A stretch of 64,000 nucleotides of DNA, from assembly GCA_029339505.1 (NCBI GenBank), contig JAQISU010000183.1, forward strand, positions 124,001 to 188,000. The letters are read 5' to 3'. Source of the DNA: Unio delphinus. Taxonomy: Eukaryota; Mollusca; Bivalvia; Unionida; Unionidae. A program made the position numbers and the translations under genes. How positions within the stretch are numbered: position 1 is the first letter of the stretch; every line of letters begins with the position of its first letter. Shown in pieces: positions 21,156-60,846 of this stretch. Below the pieces are notes generated by a model that was not told the DNA's origin, ran no database searches, and saw nothing but the letters and a program-made list of their open reading frames with translations.

Positions 21156-22146
21156 TCATTTATGTGTGGATAATGATTGTTTTGATAGACATCACTCGCA
21201 ACATTTTGATAGATATCACTTGCAACATTGTAATTAGAGTGTGGATTTCATTCATGTTTTCATATGTACATATGAAAATATTGGATTTATTTTGTGGGAT
21301 TTAAAATAGTTTACATGACGGAATTTTTGTTAGATGGGATGTAGAAATATATAAGGTGGAAATATATGAATAACAGACACTATACAAAATAGTCTGTTTT
21401 TTTATTAAACTGAAATCCAGTATAAACTAATGAAAAAATGAATATAAATGTAACCATTTTTTTTAATTGTCAGTTTCTGTAGCCAGCCTTTATGATGCTC
21501 TAATATTCAGCCTAGCAATCAGCCTCAGTAGTCTCAGTAACTGATATGATAGCATGTGAAGTAGTGAAACTGCACAACAGCTGTAGTACCTAAAAGATTA
21601 ACCATTCTTTCTTTAAAAAACAGAACAATCATAGATGAAGTCAGTTCAGAGGTTTGTATTGCTTCTTTATCTTTTGTGAATACCTGTACAATGTTGAAAA
21701 TGTTGAAACAAGAAATATTCTGTGAAAACCTATAGTGTCATTAATGTCATCATGAGAAATCTTTTGAGAAAACCTACACAATGTTGATGTCTCATGCTTT
21801 TATTTACTCTGATGTCAGCCTTACTGGCACATAACTCAACATATGGTGACCTGATTTATAATACAATTCATGCTTTATGGCTTCCATTACATTATGATAA
21901 AGATAGGACTGAACAGGTTCAAGGTATTGGTAAATGGCATTCTAAGGAGGGTCAAGTGTAATTTAATGCACCAGGATTTCTTATTTTTGGTGTAATTAGT
22001 CATCCATGTTACCTCGTTAAAGCATGAAGTTCAGATTCAATGAAAAGTAGATCATTAATTGTTATTGTTGTGCAAACTCTATCCCCTATGACAAAGATAA
22101 AACTCAAAATGCAGCTGTCTCCCAAAACGAAAGAAACTTCAAAATA
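21156..22146. other. Space between the genes and presumed 3' UTR of gene 2
   Basis: No coding sequence recognised. A minus-strand AATAAA near 21804-21799 (TTTATT on the plus strand) is a possible polyadenylation signal for gene 2, about 345 nt past its stop. Confidence 0.4.
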
Positions 22147-49229
<27,083 letters not shown>

Positions 49230-49341
49230 TGAATGACTATGACACAGTACGTAAGGTGCAACCCGACTTTGTGCCGAGGTAGGAGCTGGATGATTTTACT
49301 AGATTGCGCGACTCTTTCTTTGCCAGATGAGGCAAGCGACT

Positions 49342-49364
49342 CGCGAGAAATCCGAAAGGAAATG
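49342..49364. promoter_or_regulatory. Possible IRF/ISRE-like site upstream of gene 2
   Basis: GAGAAATCCGAAAGGAAATG contains three closely spaced GAAA/GGAAA half-sites about 120 bp before the gene 2 start codon. IRF sites are runs of GAAA spaced by two bases; the spacing here (three, then one) is not canonical. Confidence 0.2.
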
Positions 49365-49477
49365 AGATGTAGGAGATTGAACTGTTGATATTTAATGGCA
49401 GATCAGCACATGGAAGGCCTTTTGATATTGTTATACAAACTTGTGTATTTTGGCCCATTTCTCCACCTGTCACTTTA

Positions 49478-49486
<9 letters not shown>

Positions 49487-49509
<23 letters not shown>

Positions 49510-49803
49510 TGTGTGATTTAGATTTTTAACGTAGCTCTCTAATCATTTTCAGTCTTATCAGTACGTTGTCCACAGTGCGGCAGTTTATTGTGCTGCCTAG
49601 CATGGGGCATCATCCCGCCACTCAGTTACATTATCACGACACCAGGCCGACCAGTACTAACAATAACCTCTTAATGCTCTGGGGTAAGCGAGGCAGCTGC
49701 TTGGGCCATTTTTACAAGTTTTTCGTCTGACTTTGCCGGGGTTCTAAACCGCAACCTCTCGCATCCGAGGCGGACGCTCTAACCACTTACACCATAGGAG
49801 CGG
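49487..49803 (-). mobile_element. tRNA-derived SINE copy C (family 1)
   Basis: The best-preserved copy. On the minus strand it starts CCGCTCCTATGGTGTAAGTG, then the A-box-like TGGTTAGAGCGTC and B-box-like GGTTTAGAACCCC, then the body shared with 46270-46600, ending in a (CA)n(CG)n tail at 49485-49515. It lies upstream of gene 2 exon 1. Confidence 0.7.
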
Positions 49804-50020
49804 TTTCTCTCTACATTTATGGCTGGGCAGAAATTCATCAAACTTGCTATGTTAGTTATCATATGGAAACCACGTGGAAGAGATTCAGTTTTTTGCTCAT
49901 TATCTTGGTTACCTTGTGTCAAAGGTCAAATTCAAAGGTCAATCACAGTACAGATTTCAAATATCTTTAATCAATGCGTTTGAGTTCATTTAAGCAGGAA
50001 ATAAACAATATACTCTGTGT

Positions 50021-50024
<4 letters not shown>

Positions 50025-50056
<32 letters not shown>

Positions 50057-50057
50057 G

Positions 50058-50144
<87 letters not shown>
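50025..50144. repeat. (CA)n-(TA)n microsatellite
   Basis: CA at 50029-50074 then TA to 50144. Confidence 0.95.
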
Positions 50145-50147
<3 letters not shown>

Positions 50148-51885
50148 ATGTGATGCTGCCGGTTATCAAACTGTTATTAGTACAATATTGCACAAGGCCT
50201 GGTCAGAGGTATTGCGCAACTTGGAAAAACAACACTTGAAGACCGCCTCCCACTAATTATCGTTATCTAGAAGATGATCTCTACGGTGTAATTTGTCCGG
50301 TCAATGGATATAGTAATCTGAGATGGTACTTTGAACAAGACAACACACGAGCCCCCGTAAAGATAAAATATGAATTTAATTAAAAATACAATTAAGAAAA
50401 GAATGACACTGTGAATTACAATTTCTTTCTTTCTGAATACACTTCGTTCAGAAATACATAAACTGAAGCTTTAAAATAATGGATACATTCATAAGAATCC
50501 CAAACACTAATAAAATAAATGAAGTTAGTCGTTAATACTGAGAGTAAATTTCATCATGGAATCGAATGTTCATTTAACATTGGACTGTTGGGTGATTCAA
50601 AATGACCTTGTTCGACGACTGGTTCTCTTTTTTTCTCTTCTGCGTTCGTCTTGACTTGCTTGCCCTTTGGTTGTAAGCGGGATTACACAACTCTGTCTTC
50701 CAACTTGTTTTTCCGTCTCTGAATTCCGACTTCCTCGCTATTACTTCAAACAAACTATTTTTCCTTGAAAAGAAAAGGGTAAAACGCCCTAAGTATCTCG
50801 TTACTTTAAGAGTTGAGATAGTAAGTCCGTTTTTCAGGTTCGAAAAATCAGATCTTACTATCAGTGTTATCATTTATACGGCTAACAAATACTATACAAG
50901 TCTTCAGATCAATAGAGCTATACTGCTAATTATCGACATCAGAATTCGGGAAAGTCATATATTCCCGTAAATCATTACGTAAAGTGAGGCAATATATCAT
51001 AACACACAATCCATATTTACTAATATGATAAATTAAAATTAATGTAACACTTTCCAATCATAAATGTACACGGCGGGTTTTCTACAACACCCATTTACCT
51101 ACCTAAGTATATAAGGTAAAAAATGCTAATTCAGAATTCAAAAATACATTATTAAATCACTGTAAAACCGACTATCCATACAAAAATATGAACACATCAT
51201 GCATCTGTAACAAAGAAACATATTAAAGTACGTTATTAAATCAATGTAATACTGAACTATTTGTATCATAGTATCGATACATTATGCATCTATGACAAAG
51301 AAAAACATCATATACATTACATCGTGATAAAGGTGAATTTGAGTTAAATACCTTGTGTTTTTGACGTGCTTCTGCCGTTTGATTTCCGGCGGACTTTCCT
51401 GAGCTTATTATTACGAAGGCATTGCTGTAAAATTACCCCCGGAGACTTCTCCTATGTTGGAACTAATAAATGCTGACCGTCTCTTGCAGAGGTCTTCCTA
51501 GACTAATTCAAAACTCATTGACTCAGAGAATATATTCCCCAATTCTAGGTTTCGACCCAACCCACTTTCCTATACATTTGACCAATCGGCATAAATGCTA
51601 TCCTTGCGGACCTTTTGAAAACCGTCTATCAAGATGCCAAAAATGCCAATTAGGATCGAAATATCACCTTATTATTTGTCTCAATCATTTTTGACAGCTC
51701 TGCGTGAGGAATCACATAATTTTAAGCGTGTCAAACACTCAGTCCGTTTTTACTCTAAATATTGTAACAGTCTGACCGAGGTAAACTAACATTCTTTCCG
51801 TTCCAAACTCTACTCCAAGACAGTTGATTGTCGGCAAGCCTACGAATTAATTACTGGATTTCACTGACGAAAAATTTGGCACTTG

Positions 51886-51954
<69 letters not shown>

Positions 51955-52730
51955 CCATTGGTAAATATCCAACCAATCGTCTATTGTTTAAGGATAAAAG
52001 CCTAAAATTGTTCAGCCTGATTAAAATAAGATCCCCACTGTCCAACGTGTAGATCTGATAACGACCGCTTAAGGTTCGTGTTCTGGTGACCTATGTTATT
52101 ACCATAATCGCTAATTTTATCAGCCAATCAGACGAAGTCTTATGTCTTTACATTTCAGAGACTTAGCAGTGTGGCAATGAGCATCAATGATGTGCTGAAC
52201 GATTTGACTTACTTTCAGACTTTGTAAAGTTGCATTGCTTTGGCCAATTCAAAGGTAACCTAAACACAAATTTTAATTTTATTGCATATCGTTGAAATTC
52301 TTAAGGCCTTCAAACCTCAATAGCATCTACTTTCGTACGTAGGAATATGTGAGGAAATGAGACCAAATGAGACGAAATCTATGCGGGGAATTCATGGGTA
52401 CATAGTTCTAACATGGAAATGGCAACAGTGTTACAAGTGGCTGACCTCAGTGGTAAGTGTTCTAGTTGACCCATGTATAACTCTTACGACCCAAACGGTA
52501 AATCCCATGTGAAATGAGCCCTTACAGTTTAACATGGGACTATTGGAACCCAGTATTGGGCCTATTAGAGGAAGTTCGGACACTCATGGTCAGTTCGGCC
52601 TATTATGAACAAACGGGCTTTAGTGAATGACCCTCTATTTAAGTCAATTGAACCGCCATGAAAAGGTCAGTTGGATTCTTTTATGTTCTTCCCAACCTAC
52701 ATTTTTCCACCAACTTTTTACCCTATCTAG
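50145..52730. other. Upstream flank of gene 2; no gene recognised
   Basis: An imperfect two-copy repeat of about 85 bp lies at about 51150-51320 (CATTATTAAATCA...; CATCATGCATCTGTAACAAA / CATTATGCATCTATGACAAA), and a (TA)n lies at 51888-51952. The minus-strand frame at 50574-50873 (Arg/Lys-rich tail) and the plus-strand frame at 51470-51694 are unrecognised. Confidence 0.45.
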
Positions 52731-53582
52731 TGTTACGTATATTTGATTTAAGTCATTTATTTTTCTTTTAATTGTTTGGTTGTCAGATTCAAATTTTACA
52801 TTTTAAGTTTAAGCTTCATTCATTGGGGGATAGTTTTTTAGAAAGTGGGATGACCTGTACTCTACGAATAAACACCAGATGTTGACCTCATTTCTGACCT
52901 GGCTTCAGAGTTGTAAACAAGCTTTTAAAATGATTGGTTGATTCCAAGGATATTATGGAGCTTTATTATAAACATCTTTCTATTTTTAGTTCTTGAGAGT
53001 AAAAATAACTGATTCTCATTTGGGTCATACGGTGTGTACGAGATTTTTTGAACGTAAATTTGTTCTAAAGATTCTTGTAGATCATGTGATATCTTCCTTG
53101 TTTACGTAAAAACAGGTATATAAATGATGTTTTAGAGCGAACTTTTTAGTAGAAGTTGGGCTGTTAGAATATTAAGTTGTATTGGTTTGAGTTATTTTAA
53201 ATTACTGAAAATTATTTCAATTTGTTTGGATCTAAAGGATTTATTTTGTTTTTTATCTGGAAAATAATTGTGCTCATTGAATTTCATAAGACCAGATCTG
53301 ACTTCATCACGTGACATCGTCTTCCATCTTGGATGCTTCAGTAAGATTTGAACATGGAAATTATTAGGACATTTTATTACCAGGACTTTTGCAATTTCAC
53401 TAGTGGATTATATTTTGAATTATTTTTTGGATTAATTTTGGAATTGATTCTTAAAACCGTAAGTTTATTTTTTTTCTTTTCTGGAAAATATTTGCGCTCA
53501 ATAAATTGTTTATTAAGTTTTTACAAGCTTGTTATTTTCACACTTTCATTGTTACTGTTTATTCGAGCCTAAGCACGTAACA
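52731..53582 (+). repeat. 5' LTR (852 bp)
   Basis: Starts TGTTACGTATATTTG and ends GAGCCTAAGCACGTAACA. A TATA-like GTATATAAAT lies near 53115 and AATAAA at 53500-53505. It aligns with the 3' LTR throughout, with many substitutions and small indels. Confidence 0.9.
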
Positions 53583-53589
53583 TAGACAT

Positions 53590-53606
53590 TGGTATCCTCG
53601 TCCTAG
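53590..53606 (+). other. Candidate primer binding site
   Basis: TGGTATCCTCGTCCTAG begins with TGG seven bases after the LTR end, as expected for a site pairing with a tRNA 3' CCA end. I could not assign the tRNA. Confidence 0.35.
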
Positions 53607-53728
53607 ATTGGGATCAATTGGAATTTGGCTACAATTTGTTTCAGAAAACTTATGTTTTAAATTTGAATTCGCCTAGTTTTTGAATTTTTAAAAAAAATCT
53701 TTAGTGAGATTGACAGGCTTGTATTAAA

Positions 53729-54212
53729 ATGAAATCTAAAGTAGAAATATTTCTTTCTAATCCTACTCAGGAGCAATTAGATCTTTTCAAAAAGGATGAG
53801 TTGATTCAACTTGCCTGAAAATATGATCTTTCTGAAGTCAAGGCTTCTTTAACGAAACAAGATATCAAAATGATTTTGGTCCAATATTTAGTAGAAAAGA
53901 ATGTTTTGGAAAAAAATGCTTTGATTTCGGTCAGTAAGTCTGCATCAGACTCTGACATTAAAATAAAGGAATTAGAATTAAAATTCAAGATGGAATTAGA
54001 GTTGAAGAAGCTGGAATTTCAGGAAAGGGATAAAGAAAAACAATTACAATATGAAAAAGAGGAGAAAGAAAACAATTACAATATGACAAAGAGGAGAAAG
54101 AAAGACAATTACAATATGAAAAAGAGGAGAGACAGAGAGAGAGACAGGAAAGGGAGAAAGAAAAACAATTACAATATGACAAAGAGGAGAAAGAAAGACA
54201 ATTACAATATAA

Positions 54213-54272
<60 letters not shown>

Positions 54273-55230
54273 GGAGCAAAAAAGAATTACAATATGACAA
54301 AGAGGAGATAGAAAGACAATTTGAATTACAAAAAGAGCAGATGCACATTCGGTTACAAGAAAAACTAATTGATAAAGAGAGAGAGAGAAGGAAGAAAGGG
54401 AATATCAATTTAAAATGAAAGAAATAGGGCTGGCAAGTGAAAAACACCTTCATACATCAAATCCAAATTTAAGTTTTGATTTAGCAAGGAATATTAGATT
54501 AGTGCTCCCTTTCAGAGAAAAAAAAGCAGACAAATACTTCATTCGTTCTGAAAACGTTGCAGAAAATATAAAGTGGCCAAGAGAGTATTGGACTCCGTTA
54601 TTGCAATGTGTACTCACTGGTAAGGCTGGTGAGATTTACACTTTACTGTCTGTTCACCAAAGTGGTGACTATGATGTGGTTAAAGAATGCATTCTAAGTG
54701 GTTATGAGTTAGTCCCTGAAGCTTATCGGCAAAAATTCGGAAATTATAGAAAAGAAGCTGGACAAACTCATGTCGAATTTGCTAGAGAAAAAGAGCAGTT
54801 GTTTGATAGATGGTGCTTAGCCAAAAAAGTCAAACAAGATTATCAAAATCTCAAGCAAATTATATTAATTGAAGAGTTCAAAAACTGTGTCCATAGTGAT
54901 GTTAAAACTTATCTTGATGAGCATAAGATTGAAACCTTGGAAAATGCTGCTCGGGCTGCTGACGAATATTTTTGACACATAAAGTTCCTTTTATTAACAA
55001 GACTTCCACTCAACACTTTTCTGGCAGAAAATTATTTCCGCCTAATTCAAGCCCTTCTAAAACTCAAACTAACACAACTTTCAAAAATCAGACTTCAGAG
55101 AAGTTTGATTCTAGATCCTTGTCTCTTCCGACGTGTACATTTTGCAAGAAAAAGGACACGTTATTTCTAATTGCTGCAAATTAAAAAATAGGCATCAGAA
55201 TCAAGATAGACCTGTTCCAAATGCTCTTAT
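53729..55230 (+). pseudogene. gag of the Gmr1-like element (broken)
   Basis: Starts with ATG at 53729 and has an in-frame TGA at 53816-53818. A highly charged coiled-coil segment with repeated QLQYEKEE-like units follows, interrupted by a GA microsatellite (54220-54268) that shifts the frame. The capsid-like core is at 54415-54975; its segment YELVPEAYRQKFGNYRKEAG, then FAREKEQLFDRWC, resembles the SCAN domain region. A CCHC zinc knuckle near 55130-55175 is split across two frames. Confidence 0.82.
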
Positions 55231-55319
55231 TTCCATGAGGTCAAGGTCACAGTCATGTATTGAAAGCAATACATTTGTTGGGTCTAATAAATTCCAGTCT
55301 GATTTTATTATGCAGAATT

Positions 55320-55640
55320 ATGAACCATTCATATCGAAGGGTTCTATATCACTCTTGGGTGATTCAGCCAATCCCACTCCTATTAAAATTTTAAGGGACA
55401 CAGGAGCTTCTCAGAGTCTTTTATTGTCAGGTACTTTGCCTTTTTCTGAGAAGTCTTCTTCTAATGAAAGTGTTCTTATTCAGGGAGTAGAGTGCGGCTT
55501 TGTTAATGTTCCTCTCCATTGTGTAAATTTGTCATCAGTTTTAGTGTCAGGACCTGTGAAAATTTGAACAGTCTCGGTTTTACCCGTTGAGGGCATCGAT
55601 TTATTGCTAGGCAACGACTTAGCTGGGGACAAGGTTGTGG
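55320..55640 (+). pseudogene. Aspartic protease region of the Gmr1-like element
   Basis: The catalytic loop reads RDTGASQSLL near 55395-55425, and the second conserved segment is LLLGNDLAG near 55600-55626. A TGA at 55565-55567 interrupts the frame. Gag and pol appear to be one continuous coding unit broken by mutation. Confidence 0.75.
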
Positions 55641-56036
55641 TTAATCCACTTGAGAATGACAAGCCTAATTTGGATCAGAAAGTTGATCCAATTGAAAAAG
55701 AAATCCCTGATATATTTCAAGCTTGTACAGTTACCAGAGCTATGGCAAAGAAAGCTCTTGAGAATGAAGTTGAAAAGGGCAGTATTCCCTTTGCTGACAC
55801 CTGCGTGGGTCAGGGTTATGTTAATGTTCAAGACAGTATTCCTTCAGCTGACGCGTGTATAGGTCAGGCTATTGATGAGGTCACTTTTACTCTTTGTTTG
55901 GATCAATCAGAAGGTATTGATCATAGTGATCCTTTTTTAATAACTCATTCTCTCAATCAGGGTGATAAACGACAGTCACTTGTCGTCGAACAGGTAAAAG
56001 ATCCTGAGATCTCCAGTTTGTTTCAAAGGGCCATAA

Positions 56037-56850
56037 ATGAGACTGAAGCCACTGAGGTTCATTAAAAATGGAATTCTTATGAGAAAATGGAGACCTCCAG
56101 AGGTACCTGCTGGTGATGAGTGGTCTGTGAACTATCAAATAGTAGTTCCAGAACCTTACAGACAGGAAATACTTAATCTGGCCCATGAAATTCCTTTGGC
56201 TGGTCATTTAGGGATTAATAAAACTCATCACAAGATCTTGACTCACTTCTATTGGCCAAAAATCAAAAGTGATGTCAAATACTGTAGATCTTGTCATACT
56301 TGTCAAATGGTAGGAAAACCCAATCAGAAGATACGTAAGGCTCATCTGCAACCTATTCCTGCATTTGACGAACCATTTAGTAGAATTATGGTAGATTGTG
56401 TAGGTCCCTTACCTAAGACCAAGTCAAGTAACCAATACCTGTTGACCATAATGTGTGCGTCAACAAGGTTTCCAGAGGCTATTCCGTTGAGGAATATAAA
56501 ATTTAAAACTATAGTAAAAGCTTTGACAAAATTTTTTACTCAGTATGGCCTTCCTAAATCTGTTCAGTTTGATCAAGGTTCAAACTTCATATCTGGAATT
56601 TTTCAGCAAGTTATGAACGAATGCCCAATTCAGCAATTCAAGTTAAAAATGAAACTATGGTTTGAAAGAACTACAAGGGAGAGAACTTTTGAGTCTGATA
56701 ATGGAGTTGTGTTACTCTTGTTCATTCTTCTTACTTTTCTTCAGATTAGGTATTACGGCCCTTACAAAGTTACGAAGAAAATGAATTAGTTAAAGTATAG
56801 TATTAGTGCTCCTGGGATCTAAATAAATTATAGGAGTACCAGTGTATTGA
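56037..56850 (+). pseudogene. Integrase of the Gmr1-like element (truncated core)
   Basis: The N-terminal zinc-binding part has GHLGINKTHHKILTHFYWPK, then CRSCHTCQM. The catalytic core has MVDCVGPLPKTKSSNQYLL (first Asp) and FDQGSNFISG (second Asp). The region with the catalytic Glu is missing through a deletion near 56630-56700. The C-terminal beta-barrel end (YYGPYKVTKK) follows near 56750-56780. Confidence 0.83.
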
Positions 56851-57049
56851 AAGAAATAGCCATGTTAAATATGTAATTAATTTAGTTGTACCTGTCCTAC
56901 TTAGTGAAGAAATATCATCGGATTCTACTGACATTGGAACGACAAATTGTTGGAATTTAGAAATTATGAAAAATCTAGACCAGAAACTTTCACATTTGCA
57001 AGTGCAAGAAAGAAATGAACTGAAAGTTATTATTATTATATGAGTACTT

Positions 57050-57742
57050 ATGTCCAGATATTTTTACAAGGACAAACAAAATTTTAATGACGTTGAAATT
57101 GGGAATTCCAAACCTGTTAAACAGCATCCATATAGGATGAATTCACTCAAACAGGAATACTTAAAAAAGGAGATTCAATATTCGCTGGAGAATGATTTTA
57201 TCAAGCCCAGTAAAAGTGATTGGAGTTCACCATGTATACTTGTTCCAAAACTAGATAAAACTTTCCGTATGTGCACTGATTATAGGAAGGTGAACAGAGG
57301 GACAAAAACAGATTCATTCCCATTACCAAGAATTGACGATTGTATTGATAAAATTGGGAATGCCAAGTATGTCACCAAATTTGACCTTCTGAAAGGATTT
57401 TGGCAGATTCCACTAACGGAAAGAGCAAAGGAAATCTCAGCATTGTGACTCCAGACCAATATAAAGAAAGTCCATTTCAGCGTCTCATAAAATTGTTTAT
57501 CTCTGGTCTAGAAAATTGTAACGTCATCATCTACAACGAAACATGGAGAGAACATACATCTAGCAACAATTAGAAAATTATTTGACAGACTCACTGATGC
57601 ATGTCTGACTGTTAATTTATCTAAAAGTGAGTTCTGCCGTGCTAGTGTGATTTTCTTAGGACATTTTGTGGGACATGGACAAGTTTAAAGGTTGAGGCTA
57701 TTTCTAGATAATATAATTGCAGACGCTCTTTCCCGTGTATAA
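57050..57742 (+). pseudogene. Reverse transcriptase and end of RNase H of the Gmr1-like element
   Basis: RT fingers are well kept at 57110-57448: HPYRMNSLKQEYLKKEIQY, SDWSSPCILVPKLDKTFRMC, TDYRKVN and KFDLLKGFWQIPLTERAKEI. Then come a frameshift and small deletions; the active-site YIDD segment is damaged near 57520-57535. KSEFCRASVIFLGHFVG (57620-57675) is RT thumb. A large deletion removes almost all RNase H except NIIADALSRV before the TAA at 57740-57742. Confidence 0.85.
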
Positions 57743-57848
57743 CAATTTATTATACTGTGTAATTTATACTAGTTCTTTTAACCTCAGATGTAAATGGGTT
57801 TGTGATAAAAAGAAGGTTTTATCATATAAACCTTTCTTTTTATTTTAT

Positions 57849-57857
57849 GGGGGAAGG
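57849..57857 (+). other. Polypurine tract
   Basis: GGGGGAAGG directly precedes the 3' LTR and is the expected plus-strand primer site. Confidence 0.75.
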
Positions 57858-58700
57858 TGTTACGTCTATTTGATTTAAATTATTTATTTTTAAATGTCAA
57901 ATCCACATTTGTCATTTTGGGTTTAAAATTCATTAATTGGGAGATTATTCTGAAAAATTCAGGCTGACCTAGACTCTATCTGTAAACACAGGTTGACATT
58001 GGCTTGTTAACCTCATTTCTGGCCCTGCTTCAGAGAGTGTCAACAAGCTTCTAAAACTATTGGTTAAATCCAATGACATCTTTTTATTTTTAGTTCTTGG
58101 GGGTGGGAAGTGAATGATTTCCTTCTAGATCATTCTATTAGTTCGTAACGAAGTGAAGGTAGCCTCTTTCTATGACCTTCCAGAATCACATGATTCCTTT
58201 TTGTTTACGAGGGAATTACATATATATAGCTGTGTTTTGGAAGCTAACATTAGTAGAATCTGGGCTTTTATATTATTAAGTTGTGTTTTCTGTTTGAGTT
58301 ATAATTTTAATTATCTGGTACTGGAAATTGTGTCATTTCGTTGTAGCAAGAGGAATTATTCCATTTATCTGGAAAAGGACATGTGTTCATGATTTTCATT
58401 TAGATTATTGTAAAAACAAGAACTGCATCACGTGACATCGTCAGCCATTTTGGATTACATCGTCAAGATTCGAACCTAGAACTATTAGAACATTTATTTA
58501 TCAGGACTCTTGCAATTCCATTAGTGGATTATTTTTGTGAATTCTATATTGGATTAATGTTGGATTTGATTCTCTAAAACCGTAAGTTTATTTATTTTAT
58601 GAAAATAATTATACTTAATAAATTCATTGTTAAAGTTTTATAAGCTTGTTAGTTTTCACTCTTTCTGTGTTGCTGCTTATTCGAGCCTAAGCACGTAACA
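57858..58700 (+). repeat. 3' LTR (843 bp)
   Basis: Starts TGTTACGTCTATTTG and ends GAGCCTAAGCACGTAACA. A TATA-like ATATATATAG lies near 58210 and AATAAA near 58617. Confidence 0.9.
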
Positions 58701-59657
58701 CTTGGAACATGTGATTTAGGAACAAAAACAGACGGCAATTCATTTTCTTTTGCACATAACCATTTAAGATTTTTTTTATAATCAAAGTACAATAAAAATA
58801 TTTGCTATTAATGCTTTTGAAAAGTATCCCAAAATTAAAATTGGACTCCTTGAAACTCCTCCTGTATTTAACATATTTATTAATTGGACTTAATGAGAAT
58901 CTGGAAAAGGAAATCATAGATGAAACTGTATTGTGTCTGTATTCATTCAGTATTTATCTACTATTGTATGACATACATCCAAATCCAGGATAGGTTCAAT
59001 ATTAGTTATGTATTATTTTGAAATGCCGATGCAATGATTGATTGTACAAAGATTTTGCCATTAATATTTCCACGTTTTCTTTTCTGTTGTCACATTATTC
59101 CTTATACGTCATACTTTCTTGATTCAGACCTCTTTCTAGTTAGACAAAATGTTGTATGCATTAAATATTGTTTTGCACTTAAGTTTCTTATATTATGTAT
59201 CTAGTGTAGTGAACGTGAAGTTTAAGATAACAATCTACCTGTATTCATTAAGACAGTAATTTGATTTTAAACGGCGCACCAGCACACTTAGGCTATTTAG
59301 CGCCATACAGTAGGTTCTACTTATACATGTTTAAAATATTAAAAGGTCTTATATCGACCAGCGACATAGAATACCAAATAGTTCAAAGTAAAATGGTAAG
59401 ATGTTGGTAAAAGTAAAATATGAAGCTTGTATTTTAAAGAATATAGCACAGTGTCTTAGTTTTTGTATTCTTTGTAAATAATTGAAAAGATGGCATCAGA
59501 AAAATATAGCCTCTTGTCATCAATTTTTATCTGGAATAAATGTATATTGTTAGACCAAAACAGTTACTTTTGGTATCCTTGCCACCATCAGAAGATCACT
59601 CCTGTATTCATTATTAAATAGAGCAAGGGTTGAATCCAACATTTACTTTTTAATTTT

Positions 59658-59660
<3 letters not shown>
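58701..59660. other. Flank beyond the LTR element; no gene recognised
   Basis: AT-rich. One isolated unit (about 59210-59265) resembles the tandem repeat at 60270-60590. Confidence 0.5.
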
Positions 59661-59751
<91 letters not shown>

Positions 59752-59760
59752 CACACACAC
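59661..59760. repeat. (TA)n-(CA)n microsatellite
   Basis: About 83 bp of TA followed by CA. Confidence 0.95.
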
Positions 59761-60269
59761 ATTCATTAGTGTTTGGGTAATACAAATACTCTAATGATGT
59801 TTTACACAATATTAACTAATTAACTATTCTTCTTGAAAATTACTAAGACATTTATTCTTAATCATGATATAATGATTCAATTATTTTATGTAAATACATT
59901 ATTTTTGTGATAACTGCCTGTGTTGGCTATGAATGTTGATGAGTATTGTCAACGGTACATACATGGACAGGTGATCAAAGCAATTACCTTTAGAATGTAA
60001 CAATCCAGAATTTGATGGTGTTTGTGACCATGTTGTAATGAGATTGTGATGGAAAACAGGGTGTAGCCATTGGAACAGAAGCAAATGGACAAATATCTCC
60101 ACATAGTGGAGCAGGTTGTAAGCGTGACACCAACTGTCTCTGTCACAAGTCATAAATGCTCCCACTCACTGCATTCATTTAACAAGGAAATAAAAACAAC
60201 AGATATTCGTTCCATGAATATATATTATTATGTATGTGACATATTTAAATGACAAGATATAGCTGAAAA

Positions 60270-60590
60270 ACAAGTTATTACAAACATGATGTTTATGTAA
60301 CAATCTAGCTGTATTAAGTAAGCAAATAGTGTGATGAAAGGCTTTGTATTGCAAACATGGAGTTTAAGATGACAAACTACCTGTATTCAGTTAGACAGTA
60401 CATGTATTATGTTGAAGGACTACATATTGTGAACATAGCATTTAAGATGAAAATCTACTGGTATTCATCAAACCATTAGTATGATGTAAAACATTGTGAA
60501 CATGAGGTTTAAAATGACAATCTACATGTATTCAGTTTGTCAGTATTATAATGAAAAAATACATAATCTACATGTATTCACAGTTGTTGC
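60270..60590. repeat. Degenerate tandem repeat of about 60-85 bp, four to five units
   Basis: Units share GTTTAAGATGACAAACTACC-like and TGTATTCAGTTAGACAGTA-like segments. Divergence is high, so the period is approximate. Confidence 0.65.
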
Positions 60591-60846
60591 CTCATTTAGC
60601 AGAAAAAGTATTTTTTCCATGTTTCCCAGGTATCACATTCATGATTGGCTTTTTAAACTTAAAAGTAGCTTAAAAATGTGTTTCCCTTTACCAAATTAGA
60701 TTAATATTCTCTTATCAAGCAGCATGCCAATTTCTAATTATTTGCATTATGAGTGAAGCCCTGGAAAAGCACTGTGGGACAGCCAGCATTGGCGGGCGTA
60801 ACATGACCAACCTACGGCAGACAACATTGATGGGCTGGCTGGCAGT

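Larger units (their letters stand above)
52731..58700 (+). mobile_element. Gmr1-like Ty3/gypsy LTR retrotransposon, degraded, with both LTRs
   Basis: Two related LTRs (52731-53582 and 57858-58700) begin TGTTACGT and end ACGTAACA. Between them, in order, are gag, a zinc knuckle, aspartic protease, integrase, reverse transcriptase and the last residues of RNase H. Integrase before reverse transcriptase is the opposite of ordinary Ty3/gypsy elements and is the defining feature of the Gmr1-like group. Frameshifts, an in-frame stop in gag and deletions in integrase, RT and RNase H show it is dead. LTR sequences have diverged clearly, suggesting an old insertion. Five-base flanks (TCTAG and CTTGG) do not match, so no target duplication is visible. 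Confidence 0.9.

Noticed and set aside
49237..49473. 78-codon minus-strand ORF as the N-terminus of gene 2
   Set aside because: It is in a different frame from the exon 1 frame that joins exon 2 and stops before the donor at 49190.
52731..58700. Reading the element as an infectious retrovirus with an envelope gene
   Set aside because: No envelope-like frame exists between the end of RNase H (57742) and the 3' LTR; the order and motifs fit a Gmr1-like retrotransposon.
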